Positions 1-10,922 of a DNA stretch of 60,570 nt are shown here, one piece after another. The DNA lies in contig FLMG01000372.1 in assembly GCA_900088475.1 (NCBI GenBank), positions 1 through 60,570 of the forward strand, given 5' to 3'. Both the position numbers and the translations under genes were made by a program. The stretch is from Hyphochytrium catenoides. Its lineage: Eukaryota; Sar; Hyphochytriomycetes; Hyphochytriales; Hyphochytriaceae. Below the pieces are notes generated by a model. The model was not told where the DNA came from and ran no database searches. It saw only the letters and a list, made by a program, of their open reading frames with translations. Numbering within the stretch: position 1 is the stretch's first letter; every line of letters starts with the position of its first letter.

Positions 1-162
1 ACCCTTCTCCATGTATGGCTGAGTGACGGAGAAGTTGGTTCCCCAAAGCATCTGAATCCCAATCCATGAGGAGGCGACGCCTGCCAGTCTCCAGAGAGGA
101 TAGTCAACCTCTTCCTCACCCTCGGGTTTGTCGCGCTGCTCTACATAGCCACCTGGAGCCAT
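1..162 (-). CDS. N-terminus of SLC45/SUT-like membrane sugar transporter (partial)
   Basis: The reading starts at the ATG at 162-160 and runs off the left edge, giving about 54 residues. An acidic cytoplasmic tail (GYVEQRDKPEGEEEVDYPLW) is followed by the start of a hydrophobic helix (RLAGVASSWIGIQMLWGTNF) and then SVTQPYMEKG. The pattern 'G-x-Q-x-x-W ... TPY/QPY ... G' at the first transmembrane helix is typical of the GPH/SLC45 sucrose-proton symporter group of the major facilitator superfamily. The start is convincing because the frame has no upstream ATG that would extend it and the acidic tail leads straight into helix 1. The family call rests on one helix only; another MFS-type transporter is possible. 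Confidence 0.5.
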   Translation of the reverse strand, partial: MAPGGYVEQRDKPEGEEEVDYPLWRLAGVASSWIGIQMLWGTNFSVTQPYMEKG

Positions 163-3100
163 TGTAATGGTTGGCAAAGTGTAGGTAATGGGAGGCCTTG
201 AGTATTTGGTGTATTTACTATAGGGCTAAGCCTCCTAAAGTAGTAGGGATAGGCTCTTGTTGATCTCGTTGGATATTTGAGAGTGAGATTAGTCTGGACA
301 AGTGACAAGGGCCGCTCATAGGCCCAAGGCTGCAATATGCATTGAAGTTGAGCTCCGAATAAGTACAAAGAAGAGAGACAAATGTATCAAAGATGGCAAG
401 GATTGAGAGGGTAGGAGGAGGGAGATGGGAGGTAGTACAGCAATGGGTTGTGGAGGAAGTTTCCTCTGGAAAGTTGAGGCTGGGTAAGCTATACCTGTTA
501 CCGTGAGGGACGTGACGAGGATGTGGGAGCATGTTGTGCAGGGCTTTTTGCTGCTACTCTGTCCCTCTTCCCCCATTTGTTTCCCCAACAAGATGCCCCT
601 AGACCCCTGCTACTCTTCTATTGCACCCGTTTATGCTGCCACTCTGGTTGTATGGTGGTTGTAGAGTCATCATAGCTATAGCTTCCTTCAGAATGTGCCT
701 GCTCCAAGGCTCGCCCCATCCATGGTCGTAATGAAATAACTGCCAGAACCGCTGCGCAGAACTTGGTGGATGTGGGACTGCCATGATAAGGGAGGAAAAA
801 GAACCAGCACATACCTCCATGGTTTCATTAACGCAGCGATATTTCTGTTTGAGAAGCGGTCGGTGCTCCTTGTACCCCATATATGATTCCCCGCTCCACA
901 GGTTGATGAAGCTGCCTCCCCCCCTCCTCCTCCTCCTACCCACACTGCATACTTAGGTGGGAAGCAAGCCACTTCTCGCAAGGTCGTAATGAAGGACTGT
1001 AACTTGAGCTTGGGGAACGGAGGAGAAGCTGCAACGAGAAGATGGACCCTCAACTCTGGTCGTAATGACGATGATGGCGGCGCCATCTTCAACCTCCACT
1101 TACAGATCCACTTGCTGCAGCAACAGGAGAAAGTAAGCTCTTCATCCAGCAATCGCCGAGGGTGGACAGGAAGGACAGAGACCATGGTGGGGGCAGGAGG
1201 AAAAAAGTATTTGGCCAAGGGTGGAAAAGTGGGAGATTGGGACCAATGCTTGTAAAAGCTCCGTTTATAACACTATATCAACCACCCCCGGGCAAACGTG
1301 GTGCATCGAACCCACCTGAGTGACATTAATATTCTGGGTCTTGTAGTTCTCGTAGTGGTAAGGCCTTAGAATCAGATGCCCTTGAAAAGCAAGCCACCTA
1401 AAAGGCAAGATCTGGTTGTGTTCTTGGGGTCGTGGTAGGTACCACTATTTCTCCCAGGCAGCACCCCTTTTTCCACCTCAATCCAAAACTCATACAGTAT
1501 TATTACCACGGGAATAATGTGTTAGTCTAGGATAAGGGCTATGTTGTCGTGGCGTATTATTACCGAAATAGGCCGTACCCCCCTGTTTGCAAGCCCAAGA
1601 GCGAACAGCAGATGGCAGGCAGGGGGCCGGGGGGGCGCCATCTTTGAGGCTCCGGCTTTCTCTCACTCGCCATTATTCTGCCTCAGGGACATGTTCATGC
1701 TGGTCAAGGATAGACAGCCGCTAAGAGTACTGGTTCCGAATGAAGACGCCTCTTCTATCTATGAAGACGAACAAGGACTGGACGTGTGCTTGCTGTATGA
1801 AGTGCTTGGTACAAAAGATACTTGGATGGCTTACCTTCGTTCTCTTTGGTTTGTCCTCCCTCTTCTGCCTCCTCATCGATGGCTCGTGGCCAAAGCTTGA
1901 GAAGAAGGCCAAAGCTTGAGAAGAAGGTGGTGGCGGCGAACAATGGTGACCTTAGACTGAAGGTGGTGGTGGCGGGCGAAGATTGATGGTCCTCCAAACC
2001 AAGGGAGAAGGAACTTAGTAGAAGAAGGCAGCACCAATGGAGATGTTATGATCTTCTTCAACCAACACATAGGAGGGACACGACTACGTGAAAGAATGAA
2101 GGCAAGAAGTAAGAAGAACAAACCGCCAGCAGGTGCGGAACAAAAGTCATCTCGACTATCTTCTGTGTAGCGCTCCTCTCCACCAGTGTACTGGTAAAGC
2201 GACAGCGGAAAGGCAAGCAGATATTTGAGAGGAGAAGAGAAGAAGCATCATAATTATGGGAGCAGCTTCTCGATTGAAATAAAGTGATAGGGCTGGCACC
2301 ACCCGTTCCCAACAGTGGCCTCTATTTAACTCGCCGATCCCAGCCCTGGCAGACCTCCTAAAACCTTGCAAAAGAACAGTGTTGCGTTCTCTCTCTTTCT
2401 CGCCCTTTGGACCCCCCAATGTGATGAGGAGACGCTGGGAAGAGATAATGCGAAAATTCTTTTCTCTGATTGCTACATGGCGGTGTCTTTCTCTGCTCCC
2501 TTTACTATATTTAGTCCCACCCATACTGTCAAGAGGATAGTCTGGACTAATAACCCTAAGAATCAGCTTCGCTTTCTTGGCATGTCCGGCGCAAGGTGTC
2601 GTTTGGTAGGGAACGTGTCGAGCAAGCCAAAATGTAGATGAAATAAGTTTCTCGCAGCCTGAGATAATTGCAAACTAGTGGCTCTCTAGAAGGCAACAAC
2701 GCCAACACAATAAAAAGAAGGACCCCTTCAAATCACACTGTAACAAGACCAAGAAGCCACCTCCTGCTACCTTCCAGTTGACTGCTTACCTCTTCTTCAC
2801 GTCATATTAATGCTGCGAGGAAGAAGGTGGCGATGAAGTCGCAGAGCTTGGTTGCTGCACCAAAGAATTTGTTAATAAGGCAGAACTAGAACTATTTGCT
2901 AGAAATCCAAGACTTCATCATAATGTGCTTTCTCGGCTGACCCAAATTGGTCGCATGATGGGGGAATGTGACCGACAGCCACTGCTAGGGCAGCACTCTG
3001 TGCATGGCGAGGTCCGCTGTTAACAAAGATTTGCAAGCCCGAAGGGAGCAACGTTAACTAGCCCTACAGTGTCCACACTTCTGTGTTCTTATCATGGGAG

Positions 3101-3577
3101 GCAGGAGTTTGAAAAGTCGTCGCAAACGTGCTTTTCTATTGTATCAATAGGACGAGGAGAAGAACGAATAGACTGCCGTGTGAGCAGTGATAATAATACA
3201 TGGTGTAGATAACAAGCCACCATTTCTCATCAACAGGTGGAGTTATCGGCTTGTCTTCGTCAGAGTCCTTGGTATAAGCTTCTTTGAAAAATTTTTGGGC
3301 AAATACTTTTTCACCTTACAAATCGTACAAAACGTGTCACGGTTGCGGCGATGGGATACACTTTCTTGAATGTGCTTTCGCTCATTGGTGTCATCACATC
3401 TGACTGGGCGTTACTTCCATTTATCTCATCACTGTTTCTTGAAGTTGGTGATGCAGCCTCTTTGTCACTTATCACCACCACCACCGCACCATGAACTCTT
3501 TAACTGCTCCAAATCAGACTCCTCTCATGAATGGGATCCTTATGTATTGTAAGGTCATAGAGAACAGGTGATATTTG
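163..3577. other. 3.4-kb stretch with no supported gene
   Basis: Open frames of up to 176 codons occur (for example 688-1218 on the minus strand), but their proteins are low-complexity and frame-incoherent, and they lack conserved motifs and splice logic. Small runs such as the Gly-rich patch near 920-945 and the CGCCATCTT-type words near 1080 and 1640 look like composition rather than coding. The part next to 162 is presumably the promoter and 5' UTR of the transporter-like gene. A 19-bp tandem duplication lies at 1888-1925. Confidence 0.5.
1888..1925. repeat. Perfect 19-bp tandem duplication
   Basis: The word GGCCAAAGCTTGAGAAGAA occurs twice back to back, at 1888-1906 and 1907-1925, in non-coding DNA. 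It is flanked by GGTGGTGGCGG-type repeats. The copies are identical, so the duplication is probably recent. Confidence 0.9.
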
Positions 3578-4854
3578 TTACTTGCTTGTGAAGGGTCTAC
3601 GGATCCCAGTAGCAGTAGTAGTATTCAGAGCATCGTCCTTGAACTTTCCAGCGGCAAGGGGCTGGTACTTCTCTAAGACAGAACGAGTCGTGATAGTTGG
3701 GATTTGCGGGTTCCTGTTCTCTGCAGATTCTCGCTGTAACCAAAGCGCAGAGCATGTTAAGGTATTGTACCTACAACAGTATTGTACATTACTGGACCAT
3801 ACCTTCAGGTGAATGGAAGACGAGATGGACCGGCTGGAGAGCTTCTTTGGTGTCCTTATCCTTGTGGGCTGTAGCAACCGAGATTTGCCACCTACGCCAT
3901 AGAATGATGTAAGTTTCATAACACTTTACAGCCACTATGGCTGACACTTGTTATAGTGTACCAAGAGTCGTGTCCAGCGTCGAACGAGAGCGCGCAGAGG
4001 AAGGTTCTGAATGACGGGTGCGATGTTAGCAAGCTGGACCTAGGCTGCCCTACAAAGACTCGCCGCACTACCTTCTTTAGCCTTCTCACTATGCCCAAAG
4101 CCCAGAGATCGCTCTTGCCTGGTACTAAAAGGATGCGTCAGATCTGATTAGAGGCAGGTTAGGAGGACCGCAGAGCACTATACACTTACCGGTTGGTAGT
4201 GGCGTCAGATAGGTGCCTAGAATAGATACCGGTGATAGGAGGCTCCGAAGGAAGAGAGCTTGGTTTGCGTTCTTCCGGGCTTGTTAATGCGGATAAACTC
4301 ATCTGGTGGTAGACAGGAAGAAGTGAGGTACTTTTAAGTTGGTTTTGTACGGCTCTGGTACCTCGTCAAAGGTGCGCGTAATCTCTTTGTAAAGTGCATT
4401 AGCCGCGGGACGTCCTCTTCTAAGAGACTTGCGACGTCCTGGCGTCTTCTTAAACTTAAAGACCATACCGTCCGGCGATGTGTGCGTCCCTACTACATCT
4501 TGGTTTCCTATGGCGCTTTCCTTCATGGAATGGAAACGGTTGTTCAATGACGAGGAAAGCCTACACAAGTACCGCTAAACTCACCTTGCCATCAATAGTT
4601 CCTTGCTTTGCAGTGAACGCCTCGCGCATATTCTGTAGCAAGTGAAGTGCTAGAAGGTGCATAGTAATATAAGCTATTCTGAAGAATGTGGGAGCGATGC
4701 CGGAAATTTGACGCCATGGCATGGTACCTTCATCAGAGAGCGGAGACTCCGGCCCGAAGTCCGGGCTGCTATTGGGTGCCGAAGTACCAATCAGAGTTTC
4801 TCCCTTCGCAGGGGTCGTTACTGGAATAAGCGCGCGGGTTTCATCACTACTCAT
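3578..4854 (-). CDS. Seven-exon gene, unknown function, basic Ser/Arg-rich protein (266 aa)
   Basis: I reconstruct seven exons read on the minus strand: 4854-4585, 4520-4362, 4258-4230, 4124-4072, 4006-3962, 3891-3803 and 3733-3578. All six introns are GT-AG and 64-105 bases long. Phase is kept at every junction, giving exactly 267 codons including the stop. The protein starts MSSDETRALIPVTTPAKG, has a short hydrophobic segment at about residues 50-70 (TFFRIAYITMHLLALHLL), then a strongly basic tract (KKTPGRRKSLRRGRP) and a Ser/Arg-rich tail ending RRPFTSK. I recognise no family. The basic tract could bind nucleic acid or acidic membranes, but that is a guess. The first ATG may not be the true start, because a compatible upstream exon exists at 5216-5057. 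The gene is head-to-head with the methylesterase-like gene. Confidence 0.6.
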
Positions 4855-5056
4855 CCTAACTGGGGCAATGCCACAAATCCTCCAGACTACAAAGGATAGG
4901 CAAACGTCACCAAATGCACAACCACAAGCTAAGGACTTTGTGCTACCTGGGGGTCTTTCGTCCTCAAGCGCTCAACGCCGCGCAAAAAAGCACCTTCTCT
5001 TCTTTCAAATTCTCTGGCCCCTACTTGCGTCCTCTCAGTGCAAGTAAGTCCCACAC

Positions 5057-5216
5057 CTTGATGAGACGACTTGACAAATGATAGACAGTCGATAAGCGTC
5101 AGAGTTGTCTGTAAAGTCGTCCTTCCAATCAACAAGAGGAAGTAAATTTCTCAATAATTTGAGATACGAAAAGAAGCGTATCAGCCGTACTCTCCTGCGG
5201 CTTCTGACCGTGATGA
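5057..5216 (-). CDS. Possible upstream exon of the unknown gene at 3578-4854
   Basis: The minus-strand frame from 5216 is open and reads like protein, including the hydrophobic/basic stretch RLIRFFSYLKLLRNLLPLVD followed by WKDDFTDNSDAYRLSIICQ. It ends at a good donor (TCAAG|GTGTGG) in phase 2. A phase-2 acceptor just before 4855 (CAGTTAG|G ATG) would join it in frame to the MSSDE exon as ...VVSSR-MSSDE. Its own 5' boundary (AATAAG|TC) and any earlier exon are not resolved. It could equally belong to a separate short gene. Confidence 0.4.
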
Positions 5217-5444
5217 CTTATTGGCTTATTGGCAAGAGATGTCTCTGTGAGACTGGGTGCATATGAGATGATGATGGGCAGCATGCTTGAGAGTGGAAGT
5301 TTGGTGCCTGTCTTCTTTGTCTTCAACTCATCGTTGCCCCCAATTTGAAGCCTAACGGCTAGGTGAACTGGTTACTACAGTTATTGATTCTCCAGATGAT
5401 CTAGCGTAATAATATGAGAAGCGCTTTCAAAGGCACTTGAACAG

Positions 5445-8039
5445 CTTTTGATCTTGGGCTTTACTCAAAGACAGAGAATAATACGACCATCAAGTATCGA
5501 TTGAGAGAATCAACCTTGAACATCAACCGACAAGCGGGCGAGAACGAAAAGGGATCTCTATCCTCCTTAGCCTACAGTCCTAGACGTGTCGTGCTTCTCA
5601 AGGCTTCTTCCATCGGCGCTAGTAGCCACACTTCTTCAACAGACTCACAGCTCCTCGTTGCTGTGCCAGAGTGCTGTCTGGAGTCTTCATCCAGTCTCAT
5701 TCGTGCTTCGCTAGCAGTTGGTATCAAGAGGAGATTACCAAGACGTTCATGGCATTGTGTTAAGGGGAGTCTGCCGAGACGATCGGGGCATTGTCAAGGA
5801 AAGCTTACCGACCCGTTCAGGGCAATCAGATCCCAAACGATATTTGCACGGATCGTCTGTGGTGGCTTCCGCGAAGCAAGAAGCTCTTGTGGCACACGCA
5901 GTCCTAAAAGAGATTGGAAGAGAAAGGACCTCCTGCTTGGGGCAAAGGGCAGTTGGCTAAAGCATGCCGTACACCAGCAGGGTATTTCACTTAATCGCAA
6001 GCCTGGCATTGAGCCGGGCGCTAGTTTCCAATAAGAGAAGGTCCTGTCTGCCCTGTCCGCCCTTTGGTCCTGCCTACTCAACCTTACTCGTAGCCTGTGT
6101 ACCGCCACGTTTCTCTTTGTACTCTGCCTCTGTTTCTCTATTCAATGGTAGCTAACCCCTTGTCCAACCTGCGACCAACAGGTTCTTCCTCTCTCCCACC
6201 AGCCGCCGGTATCTCCTAGTCTTCTTCGTCTACACACTTCTACGCTATGTGATGATGATTTCTACTCAGTTCCGTTTGCTGCGGAAGGTGAAGGTGGAGC
6301 TAAACATGCGGTTCCTCAAGTACATTATTCGCCGTTCCATCAAGGATAAGATTCTTGCATACCTGAACTTCGTTGGAGAAGTCTCGCTTGCCATAGGGTA
6401 AGTCAACCTGGATATTCCTTGCAGCTGGGTACCGTCGCTTATCTTTCATGGAACAGTGAACCTGCAGTTCTGGGAGCTATCCTACAGTCACGCTTATCAC
6501 GACGACTCCATTGCAATGCTCCATATGGCACTCGACGGCGCAATAACCTTGATGTGTACAGCGTAGTTGGCAGCGGCGTGGAAGGTACACTTCAGCCGCA
6601 CTTGCAGTAGTAGGCTAATGTATTGTGGACTAATCACTTCCTATCAGCAACTGGAAAGAGCCCCGTGGTCATCTTTGTCCATGGTGGAGCTTGGGCTTTT
6701 GGGCATAAGTGGCAGTGCGGGGTTGTGGGTGAAGAGCTGGCAAGACAAGGATTCGTCACCGTGGTTCCTGATTATTCAGTGTACCCAGAAGGGAATGTGG
6801 AAGACATGTTAGACGACCTTGAGAGAGTGGTAGGACCTCTTTTGATTCTGCCCGAGTCTTTATCACGACTCTAAGTTAGTACTTACCTCTGGAGATTCGC
6901 TGGACAAGGGACCACATCCACTATTACGGAGGTGATATGGACCAGATCTATCTTGTAGGCCACTCTTCAGGTGCAGTTAGAGCCCTCATGCGATGTTATC
7001 AGGTGCATTCTTCTTAAGAATTTGCTTCGCAGGAGCACACCTTTGTTCGCTGCTGCTGGTGCAGCGAGCCATTCAAAAGGCTGGTGTGAAAGGGCTGGGA
7101 GCAGAGATGAAGGTGGGTGACAGGATGTATTAGAAGTACTGGACTGCCACTCTCTAACCTACACCATCAGCCTCTGGACTGGGAAGCCTATTTATACAAT
7201 GAAGACAGTCCACCGGTCCCTTTTCTTCAGGAAGACAGGGTGGAGAGGACAGAGGAAGTGGATAGCATCAAGGTTCAACGCTGATTGCCTTACAATCTGC
7301 CGTCTAATCTGCAGCACTAAGCTTATATGTCTAGGGCTTTATTGGGCTAAGTGGACCGTATGACATAGTAGATCACTATGTTCATGAGTCACAGCGCGTC
7401 ATTCCACCATTTTTCCAGAATGGCGTGCATAGGATATCTCCAATGCTACCTGCTATGCTAGGAGAGGCGAATTTTGAGCTGTACTCTCCTCAGCGGCTTC
7501 TCCAGAAGATGTCGGCCAAAAGGGGTAAGATTCAGTCATGATGCGATAATGAAGTTACCTCCATTCTCATTCTGCATCCGGCAGTTCGACTTGATTTTCC
7601 ACCAATGTGTCTCGTTCATGGGGCAAGAGACGAGGTGAGACATCGTAAAGTATCTTTGTCAATGGTAACCTTGGCCCTGACACCCTTCTGCCGTCCAAAT
7701 GATAGACGGTGCCGCTGGGCTCCTCCAGGCGCTTTCATGAACTTCTGGTATGTACCTTCTTGTCAAATCCTTTCCCTTGTAGAAGCCGCTGATCCATTAC
7801 TTCTAACGACTTTTTGGCTCTGTGATCGGCTCCAACAGAAAAAGTTCAATGCGCGATCAACAATTGTGGTGCTCCCGGAAGGGACGCACGTGGACACTCT
7901 GCTAGGGCTATTTATGGACACTGAGAAGTATCACCCTACCCTTGTTGGCGAGATTAAGAAGATCATCACAGTTCAGCAAGCAGACAAGAGCCAATCTCAA
8001 GCAGCCGCCAATCCGTCAGGAATCCTTCTGTCAGGATAG
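5445..8039 (+). CDS. Isoprenylcysteine methylesterase-like alpha/beta hydrolase (5' end unresolved)
   Basis: Twelve exons keep phase throughout: 5445-5981 (start uncertain), 6036-6147, 6182-6397, 6457-6584, 6648-6829, 6895-6970, 7033-7112, 7171-7272, 7335-7524, 7585-7634, 7706-7747 and 7839-8039. The N-terminal part is hydrophobic with two likely membrane helices (about 6090-6150 and 6200-6265), as in plant ICME proteins. It is followed by the family landmark PYGTRRRNNLDVY. The catalytic fold shows oxyanion motif HGGAW, nucleophile elbow GHSSGA, acid Asp in HGARDETVPLGSS and His in PEGTHVD. ICME hydrolyses the methyl ester of prenylated, carboxymethylated proteins at the ER/Golgi. A related carboxylesterase role is possible. 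No ATG lies in the first exon, so at least one upstream exon is missing. That exon carries a three-copy internal repeat. The 3' end converges on the glycosyltransferase gene. Confidence 0.85.
5736..5829 (+). repeat. Three imperfect ~34-bp repeats inside the first recognised exon of the methylesterase-like gene
   Basis: Units at 5736-5771, 5772-5805 and a shorter decayed one at 5806-5829 share the pattern ACCaAGACGtTC..GGCATTGT..AAGG. In the exon's frame they encode LPRRSWHCVKGS, LPRRSGHCQGK and LTDPFRA. The repeat is specific to the extra N-terminal extension and lies outside the hydrolase domain. Confidence 0.7.
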
Positions 8040-8348
8040 TCAACTTCTTTATTTTAATGAAAAAGGCGCCCTTTGCATCAGTGTGCGGCCATCAGAGGCT
8101 TCCTGTCTATCGCCATTCAACGCACACTCCGAGCCCTCTGGCCGATAGCCTCATGTCTAGACTCGTCTCATATGGGACTAGCCTGAGAGAGATCGAATCC
8201 CCGGATGGGCCTATCCTCATCTATATGCCCTAGCGAGTGGTCACTGTAACCAGCAGTCTTCAAGACTACTGTGACGAGACAATTCCGCCCGCCACACTCC
8301 TTCCTTTTCTCCACGTACTTAGCTTTTTAACCGCTCAAACGAGTGCCC
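8040..8348. other. Convergent intergenic spacer
   Basis: This 309-bp spacer separates the stop codons of the methylesterase-like gene (+) and the glycosyltransferase gene (-). It must hold both 3' UTRs. I see no clear extra gene or structured element in it. Confidence 0.6.
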
Positions 8349-10922
8349 TCATTCTAGCTCTTGAGCTTGGCGATGCCTCGGTAGTCGCCCTGCCATAACG
8401 TTCTTCCGCCGTTTTCTGTGATGTTTGGTTGCCGCAGCACACAGCCGCTCTACTGCAGACAAGGAGGAGTTGACTGAAAAGAATCTCTGCACATATTGTG
8501 GCCCCAGCGCGGAGAGCTTCTCCCATAACAGCTGGTTCTCATGCACCGCCACAACCTTCGCTGCAAAATGTTGGGGTTCACTGGCACTGATCGGTATTCC
8601 TTTCCACTTTGCGAAGCCCTCTGCCCCCTGAGGAGTGGTTACAAGTGGCAGCCCGTATTGCATGGCCAGAATATTCTTGGTACTAACTCCAGAACTGATG
8701 ATCCGAGGGGACACAAACACTCTAGCCTTGCCGAACACAGAGGCAACATCTCGTAGGGGACCCCGGTATCTTACACCATGCAAAGACTCAATGCGCTCGG
8801 CATCCTTGGCACTAATAGCCCCTTGTTGGGGTTGCAGGATGTCTCCTACAATGTCCAGTGTAACAGTTGGTATCTGCATCTGGATGTAAAAATACACCTC
8901 ATCGACAAACCACTTCAAAGACTCTACATTTGTCTTGGTTGCGGCTCCAAGGAACACTAAGCCTGTCCGTTCCGACCAACTCTTCAGTGTTGCACCTGGG
9001 TCAGGCCCAAGGTCCATAGTGCTATAGGGAAGTAAATAAACGTCATTTTCTTCCAACTCCGCGAAAGTCCCAATTTTCTTCCTATCTTGCTCCGTGATAG
9101 CGACAACTACATCTGCTGCCTTAAAGCTGCCATACTCGTCCATTGTGAAGCGCATGGCATCCTCTGCGTAATCCTTGTTGGATGTTACCGTAGCTTCAGA
9201 CTTCAGTCTACCAGAATTGAGATCATCGCTTATGACGACAAGAGCTGTGGCTGGCGCCAACAGTTTGAAAGAGTCGAAATGTCGGGCGACAGGAGGGATG
9301 GTCCTTCCCCAATAGAACTGGTGGAAGAAAGCAGCCTCGTAGCGTTTGCCTTGTATAAGGAGAGGTAAGTCTTCATTGGTGTAGATGCCTATGCCATGGT
9401 CTTGGAGGAGCTTGGTATGGTAGTCCCTAGCCCGGGCGTCATGAGTCAGAGGAATAAAGTCTACAGACACACCCAGCTTAGACAGAGCTAACATAAACGC
9501 CAAAAGCCGTGCTGCAGCGCCGCTGCTGTCATAGATGGGCATCATCATACCAATGACAAGGTAAGGCCCATATTTCTCTTTCGTCGCAGGGAGTAAGTGG
9601 TCTGGAAGGTCGATTCCTAAGCTTTCATTCATAGAATAGTGGGCGCCACAGCAGGCTAGAGAATGAGGTATTTCCTTCTTGTTGGTGGGGTGAAAGCAAG
9701 GGAGGAGTCCGGGCGTGTCATGCTTGATGTGAGGATCTTCCACAAATTGCGCTGGTGTCCTCCTTTGTTTTTGTAAGTCCTTCATATGAACCTCAGCCAT
9801 CCTGAGATAGAAAGTCCTGTCCTCATCCGAGAACCATTGTGGTCGGGAAACAGCGCTATAGCTCCTGCTCCGGATAATTCTCAGGTCGTATTTCGGCTGA
9901 TTGAGCACCTCGTAGCGGCTCCTATCCCAATTCCAACTGTTAGACGTATGCCGCACATAGACAAAGCTGCCATGGTCATTCTTCAACAGCTTCATCGCCG
10001 AACCCTTGTTGATGCTTCTCTCAGCGAAGCCGTAGTCCTCTCCTAAGGAGTAGAGAGCGAAATTGGTTCTTTCCCAGACGTCCTTCCAATAAGTCAATGT
10101 GCCAAAGTGTGGTCCCCAGTAGCAAGGAAACTGAGCTTGCCGGAACACGTCTTTGTCTATGACGCCATCGGCGCGTTTGCCGACAACGTAGTAGTGCAGC
10201 ATGTTCTCATAAACGGTAATGTCAGCTTCTTCTTTGAGGAGAGGAGAGATTTGCTCCATAACTCTTTCTGGGCCATAGTAATCGTCATCATCCCAATGCA
10301 TGATGATACTTCCGCTGGCCTTGGAATTTGCAGCGTTTCTTCGCGCACCAATGGCGATGTTCTTGGGATCGTGCCAGTGCGTAACATTAAAAGGGAAGCT
10401 TGCCCAGATTGTTGCGTCCAAAGGCTCCTCTGCAGCATCATAGATAATGACCTCGAGATTGCGGTAGGATTGCCTACTTATATATTTTAGTGCTTGCTGC
10501 ACATACTCAGACCGATCCTCTGTTATGATAATGAGGGACACAAGGGTGGTTTGAGGTACGCTTGTAGAGCTGTGTGCCAACATCTGATGTGAGGACTTCG
10601 AGGCACTTGGTCCCAATGTTTCCATGATCGTTCCCAGCATCGACCACGTCAGGGTGAGAATGATAGTAGCCAGCAGGCAATATAGAACGAGGTTAACTCT
10701 GCGCACACGGCTAACAGAGGATCGGCGTTGTCTAGGTAGGAAGGTCCAGTCTTCCTTCGCGGAGTGGCTATCTCCTGCGTCCCCGCTCCCTCCTCCTGTT
10801 CCTCTATGGCGCGCCTGGGTCTGGTTCCTTCCTGCAGCACTATTAAGTGCACGGGACTCATCGTCCAAAGCGTCAAACGAGGTCCGATGGGAAGGACTTC
10901 TTACGGTGGGGCTCTGGCTCAT
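8349..10922 (-). CDS. Intronless type II membrane glycosyltransferase with GT2-like and GT4-like modules (857 aa)
   Basis: This is one uninterrupted 858-codon frame starting at the ATG at 10922. A Ser/Arg-rich cytoplasmic tail of about 75 residues precedes one membrane anchor (about 77-99, VNLVLYCLLATIILTLTWSM), as in Golgi type II enzymes. Residues about 127-330 form a GT-A/GT2-like domain. It opens VSLIIITEDRSEYVQQALKY and has an acidic sugar-nucleotide/metal motif, WDDDDYY, at about 210-216. From about 470 to 830 there is a GT-B/GT4-like domain with PYLVIGMMMPIYDSSGAAAR near its start. Later it has FLGAATKTNVESLKWFVDE, and finally SPRIISSGVSTKNILAMQYG and GLPLVTTPQGAEGF, the usual C-terminal nucleotide-binding lobe. 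The two modules probably add two different sugars to one glycan in the secretory pathway; substrates cannot be read from sequence. It is the only long gene here without introns among intron-rich neighbours, which suggests retroposition or horizontal transfer. Confidence 0.85.
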   Translation of the reverse strand: MSQSPTVRSPSHRTSFDALDDESRALNSAAGRNQTQARHRGTGGGSGDAGDSHSAKEDWTFLPRQRRSSVSRVRRVNLVLYCLLATIILTLTWSMLGTIMETLGPSASKSSHQMLAHSSTSVPQTTLVSLIIITEDRSEYVQQALKYISRQSYRNLEVIIYDAAEEPLDATIWASFPFNVTHWHDPKNIAIGARRNAANSKASGSIIMHWDDDDYYGPERVMEQISPLLKEEADITVYENMLHYYVVGKRADGVIDKDVFRQAQFPCYWGPHFGTLTYWKDVWERTNFALYSLGEDYGFAERSINKGSAMKLLKNDHGSFVYVRHTSNSWNWDRSRYEVLNQPKYDLRIIRSRSYSAVSRPQWFSDEDRTFYLRMAEVHMKDLQKQRRTPAQFVEDPHIKHDTPGLLPCFHPTNKKEIPHSLACCGAHYSMNESLGIDLPDHLLPATKEKYGPYLVIGMMMPIYDSSGAAARLLAFMLALSKLGVSVDFIPLTHDARARDYHTKLLQDHGIGIYTNEDLPLLIQGKRYEAAFFHQFYWGRTIPPVARHFDSFKLLAPATALVVISDDLNSGRLKSEATVTSNKDYAEDAMRFTMDEYGSFKAADVVVAITEQDRKKIGTFAELEENDVYLLPYSTMDLGPDPGATLKSWSERTGLVFLGAATKTNVESLKWFVDEVYFYIQMQIPTVTLDIVGDILQPQQGAISAKDAERIESLHGVRYRGPLRDVASVFGKARVFVSPRIISSGVSTKNILAMQYGLPLVTTPQGAEGFAKWKGIPISASEPQHFAAKVVAVHENQLLWEKLSALGPQYVQRFFSVNSSLSAVERLCAAATKHHRKRRKNVMAGRLPRHRQAQELE

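Noticed and set aside
688-1218. 176-codon minus-strand open frame
   Set aside because: The product is Ser/Pro/Gly-rich without motifs, and the opposite strand is open too. There is no splice or start context that supports it.
1285-1320. tRNA-like T-arm (GTGG-TGCATCGAAC-CCAC)
   Set aside because: No matching acceptor stem, D-arm or anticodon arm could be folded around it.
5718-5960. Alternative frame with GDYQDVHGIVLRG as the coding frame of the 5.7-kb exon
   Set aside because: It ends in a stop with no usable donor. The other frame ends at a good GTATTT donor and joins in phase to the hydrophobic exon of the methylesterase-like gene.
8190-8220. ATCGAATCC word resembling a T-loop
   Set aside because: The flanks do not form a T-stem and no other tRNA arms are present.
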